The notes under the pieces: model-generated
Told to the model about the DNA's origin: nothing
Database searches by the model: none
The model's input: the letters and a program-made list of their open reading frames with translations, nothing else
Shown: in pieces, positions 9,005-17,523 of the stretch
Layout: each line of letters starts with the position of its first letter
How positions within the stretch are numbered: position 1 is the first letter of the stretch
Assembly (NCBI RefSeq): GCF_000737195.2
Contig: NZ_JALM01000017.1
Span: forward strand, 124,001-188,000
Length of the DNA stretch: 64,000 bases
From: Sciscionella sediminilitoris
GTDB lineage: Bacteria > Actinomycetota > Actinomycetes > Mycobacteriales > Pseudonocardiaceae
Reading direction: 5' to 3'
Program-made: the position numbers and the translations under genes

Positions 9005-9801
9005 GCCCGGACGAGACCGCCGAGCACCGGTGGCGGGTCCTCGTCGACGGTGTCCTGCAGTCCTATGTGGACCTCGCGGATCCGGAGAACCTGGTGCTGC
9101 CCTACACGAACTGGATGGCCTCGACGATCGAGGAACACTGGGCCGGGCAGCGGCCGCTGACCGCGGTGCACATCGGCGGTGGCGGTTGTTCCCTCGCCCG
9201 CTACCTCGCCCGGACGCGCCCCGGATCGGCGCAGACCGTGTTCGAGCTCGACGAACCGCTCACCGGGCTCATCCGGGAACACCTCGGCCTCGACGATGTT
9301 CCCGGGCTGCGGGTCGAAGCCATCGACGGGCGGGCCGGAATCGAGCGGTTGCCCGGGCGATCCGCGGATCTCGTGGTGCTCGACGCCTTCCGGGCGGGTG
9401 CCCCGGACACCGGAATGGCCACGGTGGAATTCCTCGAGCGGATCGCGCGCGTGCTGCGCCCCGGCGGGCTGTACCTGGCCAATGTGTGGGGCGCGGGCGA
9501 ACTGGACTTCCTGCTCGGTGCGGCCGCCGGGATGGATGTGGTGTTCTCCCGGATGGCCGCCCTCTCCGAGGCCGGGGTCTTCATGCGGGTCCGGCCGGGC
9601 AATGTGGTGCTCGCCGGGGTGCGGGCTCCGTCGCCGGACCGGGAACTCGGCGGCTGGGCCGCGGGCACCGGTGGCGAGGTGTTCTGCCTGGATCCGGCCA
9701 CCCTGGCGGCCGCCTGCGGAACGGCCGCCCCGCTGACCGGTGCCGGGGACGGCTACCCGGAACCGCCCCCGGTGCGCCCCTGGCCCCGGCTCGACACCTG
9801 A
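8938..9801 (+). CDS. Spermidine synthase-like class I methyltransferase-fold protein
   Basis: 287 residues with a Rossmann fold of the spermidine synthase/PABMT type. The nucleotide-binding glycine-rich loop HIGGGGCSLAR is at 78-88, an acidic stretch VFELDEPL at 101-108, and DLVVLDAFRAGAPD at about 145-158. Actinobacterial relatives are often annotated as fused-MFS or spermidine synthases, but no transporter helices are present and the polyamine-binding residues cannot be confirmed here. Its start overlaps the 3' end of the DeoR frame. It could act on a putrescine-like acceptor or be a SAM methyltransferase. Confidence 0.7.
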   Translation: MADQSAVPEAVRAPVRFGTAELSPDETAEHRWRVLVDGVLQSYVDLADPENLVLPYTNWMASTIEEHWAGQRPLTAVHIGGGGCSLARYLARTRPGSAQTVFELDEPLTGLIREHLGLDDVPGLRVEAIDGRAGIERLPGRSADLVVLDAFRAGAPDTGMATVEFLERIARVLRPGGLYLANVWGAGELDFLLGAAAGMDVVFSRMAALSEAGVFMRVRPGNVVLAGVRAPSPDRELGGWAAGTGGEVFCLDPATLAAACGTAAPLTGAGDGYPEPPPVRPWPRLDT

Positions 9802-9816
9802 ATCGGCTTCAGACGC

Positions 9817-10386
9817 TCAGTCGAAGGGCATCGGGGCGAGGTTCTTGTTCGCGGGGCACGGATTCGGGAAATCGGGCAGCCCGACACTCGGTCCGTTCGG
9901 GATCCCCATCGACAGCATCCACGAATAGAGGCTGTAGACCACCGCGTTGAGGTTGTCGCAGAACGGTCCCAGCACCGTGCCGGTGACATCGGCCTTGCGC
10001 TGGATCATGCCGCGCAGCTCGTTCTCGTAGGGCTGCAGGTTCTTCCGGATCTCCGCGGAGTTCGGAAGCCGCGAGCGGTCCACGGACTCGAGGTAGTCGT
10101 GCACCTGGGTGCGTACCTGCTCCGGGTCCCGTTGGGTCAACGGCACACCGGTCTGCGCGCTGCCCGGCTCCGGAGTGGCCTTCGGTTGCCGCGGCGCCGG
10201 TGCCGGGGCCGGGGAACGCTTTGCCTGCTCGTTCTGCACCGCGGCGCGAACCTGGGCCGAGGACTCCGCCGGTGACTCGGGCGCGGCCTGCTTGACGTGG
10301 CCCCCGCCCTGGATCCCGGCGAAAATCACGACGAGCGCGACCAGTGCCGCCACCGCGAGCGCCGCTATGCCAGCTCTTTTCACCAT
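9817..10386 (-). CDS. Membrane-anchored hypothetical protein
   Basis: 189 residues, family not recognised. An N-terminal membrane segment (about 5-25) is followed by a proline/alanine-rich linker (about 45-80). A C-terminal part carries two cysteines, in GPFCDNLN and PNPCPAN, that could form a disulfide outside the cell. It lies 40 bp downstream of the secreted esterase gene on the same strand and is probably co-transcribed, so the two may act together at the cell envelope. That link is inference from position only. Confidence 0.6.
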   Translation of the reverse strand: MVKRAGIAALAVAALVALVVIFAGIQGGGHVKQAAPESPAESSAQVRAAVQNEQAKRSPAPAPAPRQPKATPEPGSAQTGVPLTQRDPEQVRTQVHDYLESVDRSRLPNSAEIRKNLQPYENELRGMIQRKADVTGTVLGPFCDNLNAVVYSLYSWMLSMGIPNGPSVGLPDFPNPCPANKNLAPMPFD

Positions 10387-10426
10387 GATGTTCTTCCCTG
10401 TCGGTCGGCTCGTATCACCGGAAGCC

Positions 10427-11413
10427 TCAGAAGCCCTTGGTCAGCAGGGGCCAGGCACGTTTGAGTTCGTGAATCCAGTAACCCCACATGTGGGTTCCCG
10501 CGCCGTAGAAGTGCGTCGTGACCGGGATGTTCAGCCGGTTGAGCTTGTTCACGAACATCAGCGAGTTCGGCAGGGTCGGCATCTCGAACATGTTCAGCCC
10601 GTTGTCGGTGATCAGGTGCAGCGGGCCGGGGAAACCGTTGCCGGTGGCGATGTAGAGCCGCGTTCCGCGCAGGTTCTCCGCATTGTCATAGGGATTGTGC
10701 GCTTTCCAGATATCGGCCTGCGCGACCGGATCACCCCAGAGCGCTTCCTGCTTCTGGCCGGTACGGAAATTTCCGACCATGACCCCGAAGTCACCGAACA
10801 TCGAGCGAACGTTCGGTGTGCCACTGAAGGCCGCGGCCGCCTGGAACATGCCCGGCCGCCGGGAGGCGTACTCCATCGCACCGTAGGCACCCGCGGAGAG
10901 TCCGGCCACCGCGCGCTGCTGCCCGGCGTGGTAGTTGCGCTCCAGAATCTGGCGCATCTCGTCGAGGTGGAACTTCTCCCAGTTCGGTGGCCCGTATTTG
11001 CCGTAGTTCCACCAGTCCGAGAAGTTCCCGTTCGCCCCGTCGGTCGGCATCGCGATGAGCACGTTCTTGTTCTTCGCGAAGGCGGCGATATCGGTCAGTT
11101 CGGTCCAGGCCCGGAAGTCCTTGGGTTCGCAGCACCCGGGAAGCAGATAGAGGACCGGCCAGGTACGCGTGGCGTTCGGCGTCCATCCCGGCGGAAGCAG
11201 CAGGCGCATCCCCACATTCGTACCCACCGCGGGCGACTGCATGATCACGTCCAGCATCTGCCCATTCGGCTGGGTCTGCTGGACCACCTTCGCGCCGTCA
11301 TCGGCCGCGCTCAGCGTGCGCGGTGCCGCACCGGCGAAATTGGCCGATCCGATGGACAGCACCAAGGCCCCCAGCAGAGCGCACGCGAGCTGCACAGGTC
11401 TTCTTGGCTTCAT
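10427..11413 (-). CDS. Secreted alpha/beta-hydrolase, esterase D / antigen 85-like
   Basis: 328 residues with a cleavable signal peptide (1-31, ending AGAA). The nucleophile elbow GLSAG puts Ser at 173, and the late GAGTHMW stretch supplies the catalytic His308, matching the antigen 85/esterase D family layout. ATG at 11413 is chosen because the basic n-region and hydrophobic core start there; the frame extends 18 codons further upstream. Antigen 85 enzymes transfer mycolic acids. If the host lacks mycolates, this is more likely a general envelope or secreted esterase. It is upstream of a membrane-anchored hypothetical protein. Confidence 0.78.
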   Translation of the reverse strand: MKPRRPVQLACALLGALVLSIGSANFAGAAPRTLSAADDGAKVVQQTQPNGQMLDVIMQSPAVGTNVGMRLLLPPGWTPNATRTWPVLYLLPGCCEPKDFRAWTELTDIAAFAKNKNVLIAMPTDGANGNFSDWWNYGKYGPPNWEKFHLDEMRQILERNYHAGQQRAVAGLSAGAYGAMEYASRRPGMFQAAAAFSGTPNVRSMFGDFGVMVGNFRTGQKQEALWGDPVAQADIWKAHNPYDNAENLRGTRLYIATGNGFPGPLHLITDNGLNMFEMPTLPNSLMFVNKLNRLNIPVTTHFYGAGTHMWGYWIHELKRAWPLLTKGF

Positions 11414-11588
11414 GGAATCGAACGATAACCCCGAAATCCGTGCGGCTGACCCGAAAACCACCTGCAACGGGGAACTTTCCGCGGAACCCGTAACGAACCG
11501 CGGAGCGAAGCTTTATCCGAAAAGCGTAGTGTCGAAACGGTAGCCGAAAACCGTGGCCACGACTACCCATCGCGACCACGGTGGGCCG

Positions 11589-13058
11589 TCAGACCACGAG
11601 CCAGTCCCGCACGGCCGCGGCCATCGCGGACACATCGGCTTCCGGAACCACGCGCGCGATATGCCCGTCCGGACGGACGAGCAGTCCCGCGAACGTGTTC
11701 GAAGGCGGCACCCGGCGCACATCGAGGTGTTGCCCGCCGAAGCTCGTGAAGGCGCCCGCGGGCGTGGCATCGGCGATCAGGAACCGGTCCGGCCGCAGCA
11801 GGCGGAACACGCTCTCGCCGTCCGCACGCAGATCCGGCACCCGCTCGCCGCTCGTCGCCGTGCCCGGATAGCGCACATCGAGCCCGGCAAGCCAGCGGGC
11901 GAGGGTTTCCCCGGTGCCGCCCGGCCCGGTGATCAGGTCGGTGAACAGCTCGCGCAGCGCCGATCCCGCCGGAGTGAAGGTGGTCATCAGGCCGGACTGG
12001 GCCAGGGTGTTGCGCGCCAGCTGGGCGGACTGCCGCGCACGCTCGCTGTGGTAGTCGTGCTCGCCCTCGGTGATCGCGGCGGGCGCACGGCCACCGAGTT
12101 CCGCGGCGAGTTTCCACGCGAGATTGGCGGCGTCCTGAATCCCGGCGTTGAGCCCCTGACCTCCTGCGGGGAGATGGATGTGCGCGGCGTCCCCGGCGAG
12201 GAACACCCGCCCGCTGCGATATCGCTCGGCGCGGCGGGTGCCATCGTTGGCGGTGGACTTCCAGGTCACCTCGCGCAGCCCGAAATCGGTCCCCGCGATG
12301 CCGTGCAGGATCTCGCGCAGCCCGTGCTCGGTGAGCCCTTCGGACTGGCGTGCACGGACCTGTTCCGGGCTCAGTCCCGCATCGCACGGCCGCGCGCCGA
12401 ACACCCGGTGCAGCCCGTCCGGCAGCGGGGTGATGCTGACCCATCCGTTCTCGTGCGTCCAATGGTGCAGCACCTCCGCCGGCGGATCGGCCAGCCGCAC
12501 ATCGGCGACGAACCCGCACAGCGAGGGCAGCGTTCCGGGGTAGTCGATCCCGGCGCAGCCGCGGACCACGCTGCGCGCACCGTCCGCCCCGAGCACATAC
12601 CGGGCCTCGTGCACCTGCGCACCGGCATACACCCGGACACCGTCCGCGTCCTGCTCCACCGCGGTGACCTCGTGCGTGTACCGCACATCCACCCCGCGCG
12701 CGGACAGGTGCCGGGCGAGTACCGCTTCGGTGTGGTGCTGGCCGAGCATCAGCACGAACGGATAGGGCGTCGGCAGTTCGCGGTAGTCCAGCAGTTCCGG
12801 CAGCACGGCGAAGTGTGCCCGTCCGGTCGGCCGCCCGAGCGCGAGCAGCTCGTCGGTGACCGTGCGCCCGGTGTCCGTCCGGATGGCGTCCAGCAGTTCG
12901 AGGGTGCGCGGATGAATGGTCGTCGCCTTGCCCTGAGCCTGGCGCGGCCCCTCGGGACCACGTTCCAGGACCCGCACCGTGACCCCGGCCGCGTCCAGTA
13001 GCGCGGCCGCGGTCATCCCGACCGGTCCGGCTCCGACGACGATGACCTCGGGGTTCAC
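11589..13058 (-). CDS. FAD-dependent aromatic monooxygenase (PheA/TfdB, FAD_binding_3 family)
   Basis: 489 residues predicted to hydroxylate a phenolic or polyketide substrate using FAD, NAD(P)H and oxygen. The dinucleotide motif GAGPVG is at 9-14, the DG motif GADGARSVV at about 157-165, and the second FAD motif GDAAHIHLPAGGQG at about 289-302. A thioredoxin-like C-terminal domain (about 390-489) is typical of phenol hydroxylases. The GTG start overlaps the stop of the upstream membrane gene as GTGA, so the two are coupled. The cluster is probably controlled by the divergent MarR gene. Substrate unknown. Confidence 0.82.
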   Translation of the reverse strand: MNPEVIVVGAGPVGMTAAALLDAAGVTVRVLERGPEGPRQAQGKATTIHPRTLELLDAIRTDTGRTVTDELLALGRPTGRAHFAVLPELLDYRELPTPYPFVLMLGQHHTEAVLARHLSARGVDVRYTHEVTAVEQDADGVRVYAGAQVHEARYVLGADGARSVVRGCAGIDYPGTLPSLCGFVADVRLADPPAEVLHHWTHENGWVSITPLPDGLHRVFGARPCDAGLSPEQVRARQSEGLTEHGLREILHGIAGTDFGLREVTWKSTANDGTRRAERYRSGRVFLAGDAAHIHLPAGGQGLNAGIQDAANLAWKLAAELGGRAPAAITEGEHDYHSERARQSAQLARNTLAQSGLMTTFTPAGSALRELFTDLITGPGGTGETLARWLAGLDVRYPGTATSGERVPDLRADGESVFRLLRPDRFLIADATPAGAFTSFGGQHLDVRRVPPSNTFAGLLVRPDGHIARVVPEADVSAMAAAVRDWLVV

Positions 13059-13450
13059 TCGCCACGCCCCGGCCGGAGCAGCCACATGCCGGTGGCGAGC
13101 CCCGTGGTCGATGCGATGTGGATGGTCAGCGCTTTCCGGTTCGGCGCCCAGGTGCCCGTGGTCGGCCCGCCGGACCACATCGCGGCGACGAATCCGCCCG
13201 TGATGCTGGCCATCGCGGCCCACATCCGCCGGTCCCGCTGCTCGGTGAGCAAGCCGATCCCGAGCGCCCCGAAGGCACCGAGAGTGATCAGGGCTTCGCG
13301 CGCCATGTGGTACTGCACGTGCCCTGCCCCGTGCCGGGCCTCGGGCGCGCGGTAGCTGCTGTCCCGGATGTGCGTGACGGTCTGCCACACCGAGGGTGCC
13401 GCGGCTGCCAGTCCGAGCACCGAGGTGGCCAGTCCGATCCGCTTACGCAT
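13055..13450 (-). CDS. Small membrane protein upstream of the monooxygenase
   Basis: About 131 residues with four predicted hydrophobic segments (near 5-25, 50-70, 75-95 and 105-125 from the chosen start) and no recognised catalytic motif. The reading frame is open up to 13510. The start is placed at the ATG of MRKRIGLAT because the region 13470-13510 contains a palindrome that looks like the MarR operator, and because hydrophobic sequence begins there. It overlaps the monooxygenase gene by four bases. It may belong to a DUF-type family found beside flavin monooxygenases; function unknown. Confidence 0.6.
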   Translation of the reverse strand: MRKRIGLATSVLGLAAAAPSVWQTVTHIRDSSYRAPEARHGAGHVQYHMAREALITLGAFGALGIGLLTEQRDRRMWAAMASITGGFVAAMWSGGPTTGTWAPNRKALTIHIASTTGLATGMWLLRPGRGE

Positions 13451-13483
13451 CTCCATCATCTCCAATAGTTGAACCTTAAGAAG

Positions 13484-13495
13484 ATTAACGTTAAT
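13484..13495. promoter_or_regulatory. Palindrome ATTAACGTTAAT, candidate MarR operator
   Basis: A perfect 12-bp AT-rich palindrome in otherwise GC-rich DNA, between the divergent membrane-protein/monooxygenase genes and the MarR gene that starts at 13537. MarR repressors usually bind such dyads in the shared promoter region, so it is the best operator candidate here. Confidence 0.45.
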
Positions 13496-13536
13496 ATACT
13501 GAGTCTTCATGTTCTGATCAAGGCCTGTTACTCTTC

Positions 13537-14055
13537 GTGGTTGTGACCTCCGGAACCGATCGCGACATGATCGACGCGCTGATCGAGGCCATCTCGGCCC
13601 CGCACGACGCCGGGACGCTCGAAGCCAAGGCGCTCAGCTATCGCATGCGCCGCATCGCACACCATCTGGAAACCCGGATACGGCGCGAACTCGCCCCGCA
13701 GGGCATCGAACTGTGGGAACTGGAGATGCTGGCCTGCCTGCGCAGGGCCGATCCCGACTGCCGGCTCAGCGCCGGTGAGCTGATGCGGCAGCTGCAGCTG
13801 ACCTCGGGCGCGGTCACCAACCGGGTGTCCCGCCTCACCGCGAAAGGATGGGTCACGCGCGAGGTGGACGAGGCCGACCGGCGCAGCGTGAGTGTCGTGC
13901 TCACCGAAGAGGGACGGGCCCGCGCCAAGGCGGTGTTCGGCGGGAAGACCGAGACCGAGCGCGAGGTCTTCTCCCCACTCAGCCGGGAACAACAACACCG
14001 GATCAACGAGGACCTGCGCACCCTGCTGCTCGCGCTGGAGGGCCCCGTGGCATGA
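13537..14055 (+). CDS. MarR family transcriptional regulator
   Basis: 172 residues with the MarR winged helix: the recognition region MRQLQLTSGAVTNRVSRL and the wing GWVTREVDEADRRSVSVVLTEEG are clear at about 85-130. The GTG start could alternatively be two codons later. It is divergent from the membrane protein/monooxygenase pair, the usual arrangement for a MarR repressor that derepresses a detoxifying or catabolic oxygenase when a phenolic ligand binds. Ligand unknown. Confidence 0.85.
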   Translation: MVVTSGTDRDMIDALIEAISAPHDAGTLEAKALSYRMRRIAHHLETRIRRELAPQGIELWELEMLACLRRADPDCRLSAGELMRQLQLTSGAVTNRVSRLTAKGWVTREVDEADRRSVSVVLTEEGRARAKAVFGGKTETEREVFSPLSREQQHRINEDLRTLLLALEGPVA

Positions 14056-14248
14056 GCCGCCCCGGGCCGACCGTGCCCGGCGCCACACGGAGCCGCACCA
14101 CACCGGCTCGCTGTTGCGGGGATCTCACCACCCGGTCTAGCCTCGATATGCGCAGGGTATCGGGATATTGCTGTCGTAGGACATCGTGGTGTCATTGCCG
14201 TAGGATCGCGTAGCGCGTGCACCGCGTATTCGCACCGGGAGCGCAACG

Positions 14249-15853
14249 ATGAGCTCACTGACCACCCCGACGAAGACCGCCGGAGTCGCGCTGAAGCAGG
14301 CGGGCAAGGCCGCCGACGAGCTGGATGCCCGCCTGCGGTTCGCGGCGGGCATCCGCCGCCAGTTGAACAAGGTCTTCCCCACGCACTGGTCGTTCATGCT
14401 CGGGGAAATAGCGCTGTACTCGTTCATCGTGCTGCTGCTTTCCGGCACGTATCTGGCGCTGTTCTTCGACCCCTCGATGCAGGAGGTCACCTACAACGGC
14501 TCGTTCGCGAATCTGCGCGGTGTGGAGATGTCGCGGGCCTACGAGTCCACCCTGAACATCAGCTTCGATGTGCGCGGCGGGCTGTTCGTGCGGCAGCTGC
14601 ACCACTGGGCGGCACTGTTGTTCGTGGCGGCGATGGTGGCGCACCTGTGCCGGATCTTCTTCACCGGCGCGTTCCGCAGGCCACGCGAGACGAACTGGTT
14701 CGTGGGCGCGTTGCTTCTCGTGCTCGGAATGTTCGAGGGCTACTTCGGCTACGGCCTCCCCGACGATCTGCTCTCCGGAATCGGCATCCGGGCGGCCATG
14801 TCCGGCGGAATTCTCAGCGTTCCACTGATCGGCACCTGGATTCACTGGCTGATCTTCGGTTCGGAATTCCCGGGAAACGAGCTCATTCCCCGGCTCTATA
14901 CCATTCACATCCTCATTCTTCCGGGAATTCTTCTCGGCCTGATCGCGGTACACCTCGCCGTGGTCTGGTATCAGAAACACACCCAGTTCCCCGGAGTGCG
15001 CCGCAAGGAGAGCAACGTGGTCGGCGTGCGCATCATGCCGGTGTTCGCCGCGAAAGCCGGGGCCTTCTTCGCGGTCGTGCTCGGACTGCTCGCCGTGATC
15101 AGCGGGATCTTCCAGATCAACCCGATCTGGAATCTCGGCCCGTATTCGACCGGGAAAGTATCCGCCGGGGTACAACCGGACTGGTACATGGGCTGGACCG
15201 ACGGGCTGATCAGGTTGTGGCCGGACTGGGAGATCTATCTCGGCAGTTACACGGTTCCCGCGGTTTTCTTCCCGCTCATGGCCTTCGGTGTGATCATCAC
15301 GCTGACGATCATGTATCCGGTCATCGAACGCAAATTCAGCAAGGACACCGCACACCACAACGTGCTGCAGCGGCCGCGGGATGTTCCGGTACGGACCGGG
15401 CTCGGGGCGCTCGCCCTCACGTTCTACGCGGTGATGTTCATTTCCTGCGCGAACGACATCATCGCCTTCAAGTTCGACATCTCGCTGAACGCGATGACCT
15501 GGGGCGGGCGCATCCTGCTGCTGATCGGTCCGCCGATCGCCTACTACGTGACCTATCGGATCTGCCTCGGCCTGCAGCGCTCCGACCGCGCGATACTCGA
15601 GCACGGGATCGAGACCGGGATCATCAAACGGTTGCCGCACGGCGAGTTCATCGAGGTGCACCAGCCACTGGGCGGAACCGATGAGCACGGGCACGCGATC
15701 CCGCTCGAATACCAGGGCGCCTCGGTTCCCAAGAAGATGAACGAGCTCGGCTACACCGGTCGCGGAATGTCCGGGATCTGGCGTGCGGCCGACCCGCCCG
15801 AGGAGATCGAGGCACTCGAGAAAGCACGGCAGGATCAGCACGAACCGCACTGA
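14249..15853 (+). CDS. qcrB: Cytochrome bc1 complex cytochrome b subunit, stand-alone paralogue
   Basis: 534-residue actinobacterial QcrB-type cytochrome b that would carry quinol oxidation/reduction sites and two b hemes in the membrane. Heme-ligand histidines are visible in RQLHHWA (118/119) with AHLCR (132) and in TIHIL (220) with AVHLAV (235). The quinol-site motif is PDWY at 310-313 in place of the usual PEWY, a change also found in actinobacteria. The C-terminal cytoplasmic extension is present. No qcrC or qcrA gene adjoins it, unlike the usual ctaE-qcrCAB cluster, so this is probably a second copy. ATG start with GGGAG upstream. Confidence 0.88.
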   Translation: MSSLTTPTKTAGVALKQAGKAADELDARLRFAAGIRRQLNKVFPTHWSFMLGEIALYSFIVLLLSGTYLALFFDPSMQEVTYNGSFANLRGVEMSRAYESTLNISFDVRGGLFVRQLHHWAALLFVAAMVAHLCRIFFTGAFRRPRETNWFVGALLLVLGMFEGYFGYGLPDDLLSGIGIRAAMSGGILSVPLIGTWIHWLIFGSEFPGNELIPRLYTIHILILPGILLGLIAVHLAVVWYQKHTQFPGVRRKESNVVGVRIMPVFAAKAGAFFAVVLGLLAVISGIFQINPIWNLGPYSTGKVSAGVQPDWYMGWTDGLIRLWPDWEIYLGSYTVPAVFFPLMAFGVIITLTIMYPVIERKFSKDTAHHNVLQRPRDVPVRTGLGALALTFYAVMFISCANDIIAFKFDISLNAMTWGGRILLLIGPPIAYYVTYRICLGLQRSDRAILEHGIETGIIKRLPHGEFIEVHQPLGGTDEHGHAIPLEYQGASVPKKMNELGYTGRGMSGIWRAADPPEEIEALEKARQDQHEPH

Positions 15854-15857
15854 GCGG

Positions 15858-16892
15858 TCAGCGCTGCGCCGGCGGCCTCCTGCGCAGTGCGGCATCCGCG
15901 AGATGCGGTGGTGTGTAGTCGGTGTCCCCGGGATTGAGGTCCGTCGCCGGCGCCACGATCGCATCGATCCGGTCGAGCACCTCGTCGGTCAGCTGGATCT
16001 CCGCCGCGGCGAGCAGATCGTCGAGCTGGGCACCGGTTCGCGGCCCGAGGATCACCGAGGACACATCCGCGTGGCTCGCGGCGAAGGCGAGCGCGAGATG
16101 GGTCAGCGAGATCCCGCTATCCGTGGCGAGGGCGAGCAGTCGTTCCACCGCTTCGAGCTTGCGCCGGTTCCCGGGAAGGTCCAGATCGAACTTGTGCGCG
16201 ATCAGTTCCCGGAATCCGCTGATCTCGATCCGCTCATCGCGAATGCGGCCGGTGAGCCATCCGCTGTTGAGCGGGCTCCAGGTGAGCACCCCGAGGCCGT
16301 ATTCGCGCGCCGTGGGCAACACATCGCGTTCGATCCCGCGCACGAAGATCGAATAGGGCGGCTGCTCGCTGCGGAACGGGATGTGGTTGCGCTCGTGTGC
16401 CACCCATTGGGCTCGCACCAGCTGCGCGGCGGAGAAATCCGAGGAACCGATCGCCATGATCTTGCCCGCCCGCACGAGATCGGAGAGCACCGAAAGGGTT
16501 TCGTCGATATCGGTGTCCGGGTCCGGGCGGTGGATCTGGTACAGGTCGATCCGGTCCGTACCGAGCCTGCGCAGGCTGTTCTCCACGGCCCTGGTGATCC
16601 AGCGGCGGGAATTCCCACTGCTGTTCGGGTCCTCTCCCATCGGAAAATGTCCCTTGGTGGCCAGCACGACGTCATCGCGCCTGCCCCGGATCGCCGCGCC
16701 GACGAGCCGTTCCGCTTCCCCGCCCGAGTACATGTCCGCGGTGTCCACGAGGTTGATACCGGCGTCGAGCGCGGTGTTGATCAACCTGCCGACCTCAGCG
16801 GGTTCATTGTTGCCCCACGGCCCGAAATGCATCGTGCCCAGCGCGTACTTGCTCACCGAGATCCCGGTCTTGCCGAGGTTCCTGCGCAGCAT
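15858..16892 (-). CDS. Aldo/keto reductase
   Basis: 344-residue NADPH-dependent TIM-barrel oxidoreductase. The catalytic tetrad is intact: Asp50 and Tyr55 in DTADMY, Lys80 in VLATKGH and His121 in YQIHRPD. The cofactor stretches SPLNSGWLTG and the C-terminal VILGPRTGAQLDD are also typical of AKR family 11/12-like enzymes. The ATG at 16892 follows GTGGGG; a GTG three codons upstream is possible. It lies downstream of the MerR gene on the same strand, with a tandem 14-bp repeat between them. It converges with qcrB, leaving four bases between stops. Confidence 0.85.
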   Translation of the reverse strand: MLRRNLGKTGISVSKYALGTMHFGPWGNNEPAEVGRLINTALDAGINLVDTADMYSGGEAERLVGAAIRGRRDDVVLATKGHFPMGEDPNSSGNSRRWITRAVENSLRRLGTDRIDLYQIHRPDPDTDIDETLSVLSDLVRAGKIMAIGSSDFSAAQLVRAQWVAHERNHIPFRSEQPPYSIFVRGIERDVLPTAREYGLGVLTWSPLNSGWLTGRIRDERIEISGFRELIAHKFDLDLPGNRRKLEAVERLLALATDSGISLTHLALAFAASHADVSSVILGPRTGAQLDDLLAAAEIQLTDEVLDRIDAIVAPATDLNPGDTDYTPPHLADAALRRRPPAQR

Positions 16893-16902
16893 GATCCCCA
16901 CT

Positions 16903-16930
16903 TTTCTTTGCAGAACTTTCTTTGCAGAAC
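16903..16930. repeat. Tandem 14-bp direct repeat upstream of the aldo/keto reductase
   Basis: TTTCTTTGCAGAAC is present twice without spacer (16903-16916 and 16917-16930), just before the reductase start codon and after the MerR stop. It may be a replication-slippage duplication or a paired regulator half-site. Confidence 0.7.
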
Positions 16931-16970
16931 TATTTCCGTAATCGGGCGGGCTCGGTGTTCCGCCGCCCGG

Positions 16971-17414
16971 TCAGCCGCGGCGCTGTAGCTCGGCCGTGCG
17001 CGCCGAGACCGGCGCACCCTCGCAGTCCAGCCCGGCCTCGATCAGCTCGCCGTAATGCCCGATCTTGTGCTCCACCGTGGCAAGATCCGCCCGCAACTGC
17101 GCCATCTGATCCAGGATCCGGTCCCGCTGCTCGGTGAGCAGGGTCATCCGCTTCCCATGCGTGGACGCACCCCGGCGCACCAGATCCACGAATTCCCGCA
17201 CCCTGGCCACCGGCATCCCGGTGCGCCGGAGACAGACGATCAGCCGGACGAAGCCCACCTCCGCCGCCGAGTACCGGCGCCGGCCATCGCTGCCCCGGTG
17301 CACCGGAGGCACCAGCCCCGCACGCTCATACCAGCGCAGGGTCTCCATGCTCAGCCCCGTCTGCTCCGCGACATCCCGGATACCGAACATCGCCGCCTGC
17401 CCGTTCCCAGCCAT
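16971..17414 (-). CDS. MerR family transcriptional regulator
   Basis: 147 residues with the MerR winged helix at about 9-75 (MFGIRDVAEQTGLSMETLRWYERAGL, then RRYSAAEVGFVRLIVCLRRTGMP), followed by a dimerisation coiled coil (about 90-130). A longer frame runs upstream to 17657 but would overlap the divergent SnoaL-like gene; the part before 17414 does not resemble the family. The ATG at 17414 sits six bases after a -10 box with a MerR-type 19-bp spacer, implying a leaderless transcript. It probably regulates itself, the divergent gene and perhaps the reductase downstream. Confidence 0.85.
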   Translation of the reverse strand: MAGNGQAAMFGIRDVAEQTGLSMETLRWYERAGLVPPVHRGSDGRRRYSAAEVGFVRLIVCLRRTGMPVARVREFVDLVRRGASTHGKRMTLLTEQRDRILDQMAQLRADLATVEHKIGHYGELIEAGLDCEGAPVSARTAELQRRG

Positions 17415-17420
17415 GCGGCA

Positions 17421-17451
17421 ACCGTAGGCGTTGGAGCCCACTCCAAGACAA
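17421..17451 (-). promoter_or_regulatory. MerR-type promoter with 19-bp spacer and dyad (for the MerR gene)
   Basis: Read on the minus strand, TTGTCT (17451-17446) and TACGGT (17426-17421) are separated by 19 bp. The dyad TTGGAG-N4-CTCCAA (17431-17446) largely fills the spacer. A 19-bp spacer with a central dyad is the hallmark of promoters that MerR proteins activate by DNA distortion. The predicted transcript begins at the ATG. Confidence 0.55.
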
Positions 17452-17485
17452 CAATGCAGGTCACAGCCACACGTTCGGCGCGATG

Positions 17486-17517
17486 CTTGATATCCGGTCA
17501 AGTGGAGACCCGATACT
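17486..17517 (+). promoter_or_regulatory. MerR-type promoter with 19-bp spacer and dyad (for the SnoaL-like gene)
   Basis: TTGATA (17487-17492) and GATACT (17512-17517) are 19 bp apart. A CTTGA-N7-TCAAG dyad (17486-17502) overlaps the -35 box and the spacer. The ATG of the downstream gene follows six bases after the -10 box, again predicting a leaderless mRNA. The outer TTG/CAA bases match those of the divergent promoter. Confidence 0.5.
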
Positions 17518-17523
17518 GCCCGT

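Noticed and set aside
13451-13510. Longer N-terminus for the small membrane protein (start at 13510)
   Set aside because: The extra 20 codons overlie the ATTAACGTTAAT palindrome and promoter-like DNA and are not membrane-protein-like.
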